Source of the DNA: CAIKLP01 sp965279595
GTDB taxonomy: Bacteria; Bacteroidota; Bacteroidia; Sphingobacteriales; Sphingobacteriaceae
NCBI GenBank assembly: GCA_965279595.1
Contig: OZ257246.1
Coordinates: 2,542,001-2,606,000 of the forward strand
Reading direction: 5' to 3'
DNA length: 64,000 nucleotides
Made by a program: the position numbers and the translations under genes. The notes under the pieces are model-generated. The model had not been told where the DNA came from and did not search any database. It was given only the letters and a program-made list of their open reading frames with translations. Every line of letters starts with the position of its first letter. Within the stretch, counting starts at the first letter, position 1. Below, piece after piece: positions 61,161-64,000 of the stretch.

Positions 61161-62227
61161 AAAATATACTTTATTCTCGCATCTACGAAATTAGCAATAT
61201 AAGTATGGGCTTTCATATTTAAACCTAATGACCAATGTTTTGAAAGAGCATAAGAAATTTCATGACGATGAAATATTTTTGAATAATAGTTTATAGGATC
61301 AAATAAATAAACTCCTAGGCTACTCGAAAATTGAAATTTGTCCATCTGAAAGCCTATACCAGAGCTCAAACCTAGCCTGTATTGGTCATTCGGACTTTCT
61401 CCATCTTGAATTAATTTTTGTTTAACAGCTTCATCTTTATAAAATTCAATATTAGCATTCCACAATAAAACACCATTCAATCTTTTGGAGGTTCCAAAAT
61501 CCAAACCATAAATAGGAAATTTTTTATTACTGGTATCAAGTGTTGTAGTAGCTGTATAAAAAACAGCTGCACTAAATCTCCTAGGGAAATCCGCAGTTCC
61601 GTATTTTCTAATTCTACTTTTATTGAATTCTGGTTGGTTGAAAAAATAACTCAAACCTAAATTAGCACCTGGAAAATTCAATCCATTATTAGGATCGTGA
61701 ATTCCACCATTAGAAATATGATTAACCTGTAATCCTAAAAACAAATCAAGGTTTGGTTTGAAAAAATAATGGTTACTAAAACCTAATACTAGATAATTAC
61801 TAATTAAACTGCTATAAGTTAAATTTTGAGGATTGTCAATTGGATGGTATTTTTTATTTGCGAAAGCCAAGCCTGCTGCTGCTTTAATAGATATAAAATA
61901 TTTTTGACTGATTTTAAATTGAGGCTCAATAAATAAAGAAGCCATCAAGCTTTGTCCTAATAAATTTGGTGCGTCCAGATTGAAATAACTTAATGATACA
62001 CCGGATCGAGGGTAGCAATTGCAAATATCCATTGCCTCTTGTGTGTTTTTCATTTTGATCAAATCTATTTGAAAACCATGAGGATAAGAACCTTCCACAG
62101 CATTAATTTCATTTGTTTGAGGAATACTTTTACTCAAGTTCCCAGAAAAAGCAATCCCATCAATCCATTGTCCTTTCAATTCTGAAAAAGCAAATAATAA
62201 AAATAGAATTGAAAAAACTCGATTCAT
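61157..62227 (-). CDS. PagL-like acyloxyacyl hydrolase (lipid A 3-O-deacylase family)
   Basis: This 356-residue protein has a signal peptide (MNRVFSILFLLFAFSELKGQ) and a beta-barrel-like pattern of alternating residues. The PagL His-Ser catalytic pair is visible in NHISNGGIHDPNNGLN, embedded between strands DLFLGLQ and LGLSYFF. PagL removes the 3-O-linked acyl chain from lipid A in the outer membrane. The protein is longer than the 170-residue enterobacterial PagL, as is usual for the Bacteroidota version. Whether it acts on lipid A is inferred. Confidence 0.75.
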   Translation of the reverse strand: MNRVFSILFLLFAFSELKGQWIDGIAFSGNLSKSIPQTNEINAVEGSYPHGFQIDLIKMKNTQEAMDICNCYPRSGVSLSYFNLDAPNLLGQSLMASLFIEPQFKISQKYFISIKAAAGLAFANKKYHPIDNPQNLTYSSLISNYLVLGFSNHYFFKPNLDLFLGLQVNHISNGGIHDPNNGLNFPGANLGLSYFFNQPEFNKSRIRKYGTADFPRRFSAAVFYTATTTLDTSNKKFPIYGLDFGTSKRLNGVLLWNANIEFYKDEAVKQKLIQDGESPNDQYRLGLSSGIGFQMDKFQFSSSLGVYLFDPINYYSKIFHRHEISYALSKHWSLGLNMKAHTYIANFVDARIKYIF

Positions 62228-62277
62228 AAAATATAGAAATCAATCTGTAAATTTGATACTAAAGTATTAATAAGAAA

Positions 62278-63207
62278 ATGCATAGCAAAGAGTATTCTGA
62301 TTTGATTAAACAAGAAGCCTTGAAATTAGGGTTTCAATCATGCGGAATTGCAAAAGCTAGGTTTTTAGAAGAAGAAGCCCCACGACTTGAAAATTGGCTT
62401 CATCAAAATAAACATGGACAAATGAAGTACATGGAAAATTATTTTGACAAACGTTTAGATCCAACCAAATTAGTGGAAGGAGCAAAATCAATTATTTCAT
62501 TAACTCTAAATTATTTTACGGAACAAAAACAATCTGATCCATTATCTCCTAAAATTTCTACATATGCTTTTGGTGAAGATTATCATTTTGTAATTAAAGA
62601 AAAACTCAAAGAACTTTTAATCATTTTACAGTCCAAAATTGGAGAATTTAATGGGCGAGTTTTTGTGGACTCAGCTCCAGTAATGGATAAAGTTTGGGCC
62701 AAAGAGGCTGGCTTAGGTTGGGTTGGAAAACATAGTAATTTAATTAACAAAAACGATGGTTCTTTTTTTTTCATTGCTGAATTAATAGTTGATTTAGATT
62801 TAGCTTACGACTCGCCAACAACAGACCATTGCGGCACATGCACACGTTGCATAGATGCTTGTCCGACTGAAGCTATTGTTGCTCCATATCAAGTTGATGG
62901 TAGTAAGTGCATTTCTTATTTTACGATAGAGTTGAAAGATGAATTTCCAAAAGAAGTAAAAGGGAAATTCGAAAATTGGATGTTTGGATGTGATATATGT
63001 CAGGATGTTTGTCCATGGAATAGATTTGCCCAACAACATAAAGAAAAAGCATTTGAGCCTAATCAAGAACTTTTAAATTTTACAATAAATGATTGGAGAG
63101 AATTAACGGAAGAAACCTTTCAAGTAATTTTCAAAAACTCTGCTGTCAAGCGAACAAAGTTTAGTGGGTTGAAAAGAAATATAGAATGGTTGAACAAAAG
63201 TAATTAA
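62278..63207 (+). CDS. queG: epoxyqueuosine reductase QueG
   Basis: This 309-residue cobalamin-dependent enzyme reduces epoxyqueuosine to queuosine in tRNA. The N-terminal domain has QEALKLGFQSCGIAKA, VFVDSAPVMDKVWAKEAGLGWVGKH (in part) and GSFFFIAELIVDLDL. Two [4Fe-4S] sites follow: CGTCTRCIDACPTEAI and CDICQDVCPWNRFA. Length is in the range of the short family members lacking a C-terminal HEAT domain. A strong bidirectional terminator follows it. Confidence 0.94.
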   Translation: MHSKEYSDLIKQEALKLGFQSCGIAKARFLEEEAPRLENWLHQNKHGQMKYMENYFDKRLDPTKLVEGAKSIISLTLNYFTEQKQSDPLSPKISTYAFGEDYHFVIKEKLKELLIILQSKIGEFNGRVFVDSAPVMDKVWAKEAGLGWVGKHSNLINKNDGSFFFIAELIVDLDLAYDSPTTDHCGTCTRCIDACPTEAIVAPYQVDGSKCISYFTIELKDEFPKEVKGKFENWMFGCDICQDVCPWNRFAQQHKEKAFEPNQELLNFTINDWRELTEETFQVIFKNSAVKRTKFSGLKRNIEWLNKSN

Positions 63208-63210
63208 AAC

Positions 63211-63242
63211 AAAAAAGGCCTTATTTAATTAAGGCCTTTTTT
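63211..63242. terminator. bidirectional intrinsic terminator
   Basis: AAAAAAGGCCTTA pairs with TAAGGCCTTTTTT around a 6-base TTTAAT centre, with A-run and T-run on the two sides. It lies between queG and the T9SS cargo gene, whose 3' ends converge, and can stop transcription from both. Confidence 0.9.
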
Positions 63243-63260
63243 GTTAATATAAAAATATTT

Positions 63261-64000
63261 TTATTTACTTATAATAACTCTATGATTTACAACTTGATCA
63301 TTAAAGTGTATTTGAGAATAATAAATTCCAGCTGGTAAATCTGCAACATTTAATTGTATTGCATTCACACCAGTTGTAAGGCCAGTGAATTGTTTAGTTC
63401 TTAATACTTGTCCTAATACATCTATTAAATTTATTTCTACATCACCTTCTGTTGGAATGCTGAAACTATAATTTAATAAAGAAGCTGTTGGATTAGGATA
63501 AGGCTCTGCAACATTGAATCCCACTGCATTTGCATCGTTAATTCCTTGGAAACATGGTGCGAATGGGAAAATATACATAGTAACAGTATCATTCAATTGA
63601 TTCAAATCATCTTGTATATCGCTTACATAAGTTCTTAATGTTCTAACTGCTGCTGGATCACAATCTAATTTGTCAAGGAAAGTATGAGCTAAAATTTCTT
63701 GAGGAGCTAACTTGTCATCAATCAATTCTGTTCTAGTAACTACACCACCCATTCCACCAACTATTTGGTAGTTAACACTAAAATTACTAATTGTATCTGT
63801 ACCTGTATTTTTAATTAATACTATTACTGGAGTCAATGAATCAACAGTACTATTTACTGGTTTTACAATGGATTCAATTTTACCATCAGTTATACTTGAA
63901 ATTGATGAGAAGAAAGTTCCAGAAATCACATTATTCAATGGAGTTTGATCATCTAATAAATACGCTTCAACTCTTAAAGTATAGACACCAGTAGCAGTTG
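63261..64000 (-). CDS. T9SS type A sorting-domain secreted protein, C-terminal part (5' end outside window)
   Basis: The reading frame is open to the window edge, so only about 246 C-terminal residues are seen. The visible part has Ig-like beta-sandwich features (RVEAYLLDD, ITDGKIESIVKPVNSTVD, VLIKNTGTDTISNFSVNY) of the CARDB type. It ends in a type A sorting domain: EPYPNPTASLLNYSF, then EINLIDVLGQVL, then LPAGIYYSQIHF and the terminal VNHRVIISK. This domain directs proteins through the type IX secretion system to the surface. It identifies the lineage as Bacteroidota. Confidence 0.93.
   Translation of the reverse strand, partial: TATGVYTLRVEAYLLDDQTPLNNVISGTFFSSISSITDGKIESIVKPVNSTVDSLTPVIVLIKNTGTDTISNFSVNYQIVGGMGGVVTRTELIDDKLAPQEILAHTFLDKLDCDPAAVRTLRTYVSDIQDDLNQLNDTVTMYIFPFAPCFQGINDANAVGFNVAEPYPNPTASLLNYSFSIPTEGDVEINLIDVLGQVLRTKQFTGLTTGVNAIQLNVADLPAGIYYSQIHFNDQVVNHRVIISK

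Overview
This 64-kb chromosomal window comes from a low-GC member of the Bacteroidota, probably close to the Chitinophagales or Sphingobacteriales. The evidence is the AT-rich sequence, promoters with a TAnnTTTG -7 box, the rarity of Shine-Dalgarno sequences, a type IX secretion C-terminal sorting domain, and phylum-typical families: GH3, DUF4199, BatA, CRTAC1-like FG-GAP, a TonB-dependent receptor with a carboxypeptidase-like plug domain, and the acyl-CoA reductase/ferredoxin pair. No phage, insertion sequence, CRISPR array or rRNA was recognised. Genes are densely packed, mostly in co-directional runs.

Layout. 1-6 kb: small accessory genes (GNAT fragment, DUF4406, rifampin ADP-ribosyltransferase Arr, alpha/beta hydrolase, membrane LytTR regulator, DUF2306-like membrane protein, outer-membrane protein, DHFR-like reductase, lone ParD antitoxin). 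6-15.6 kb: TonB receptor, 3-hydroxyacyl-CoA dehydrogenase, FG-GAP protein, argS, arginase, arginine decarboxylase. 16-26.4 kb: pseudouridine synthase, a PhoR/PhoB-like two-component pair, TlpA lipoprotein, gatB, acyltransferase, alaS and a divergent M23 peptidase. 26.4-32.3 kb: an ECF sigma operon (sigma factor, membrane protein, serine hydrolase-TPR fusion, TonB-C/TPR protein) bracketed by two clusters of the same noncoding repeats and lying next to tRNA-Leu. 32.5-45.8 kb: a long leftward gene run (BatA-like, dihydroorotase-like, DUF4199, glycosyltransferases, epimerase, GH3, dxr, rseP, hscB). 46-64 kb: hisA and a WD40 protein, NlpC/P60 peptidase, ferredoxin and acyl-CoA reductase, TPR/OmpA-like lipoprotein, a small conserved-looking gene with ftsE and a thioredoxin, a phage-like GNAT-fold protein with mutS, SRP RNA, fsa, gmhB-like, a polyprenol-phosphate sugar transferase, ruvB, a PagL-like enzyme, queG, and a secreted T9SS cargo protein cut by the window end.

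How the genes work together. Most of the window is housekeeping: translation (argS, alaS, gatB, tRNA-Leu), RNA modification (rluA-like, trmH-like, queG), DNA repair (mutS, ruvB), isoprenoid synthesis (dxr), envelope proteolysis (rseP), Fe-S assembly (hscB) and cell division (ftsE). Arginine is handled by three neighbouring genes: charging, hydrolysis to ornithine and urea, and decarboxylation to agmatine.

The most unusual features are as follows. (1) A family of about 115-bp modular intergenic repeats, with AATTAGCTAATT palindromes and ATGTGTTR octamers, occurs at three loci; two of these form direct repeats around the ECF sigma operon. (2) A 12-G tract lies upstream of that sigma factor. (3) A dihydroorotase homologue has lost its metal ligands. 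(4) A Mom/homing-endonuclease-like GNAT domain protein is coupled to mutS, and a perfect terminator hairpin for the opposing gene lies inside its coding region. (5) A 70-residue protein upstream of ftsE has a TTG start and an unusually strong Shine-Dalgarno sequence.
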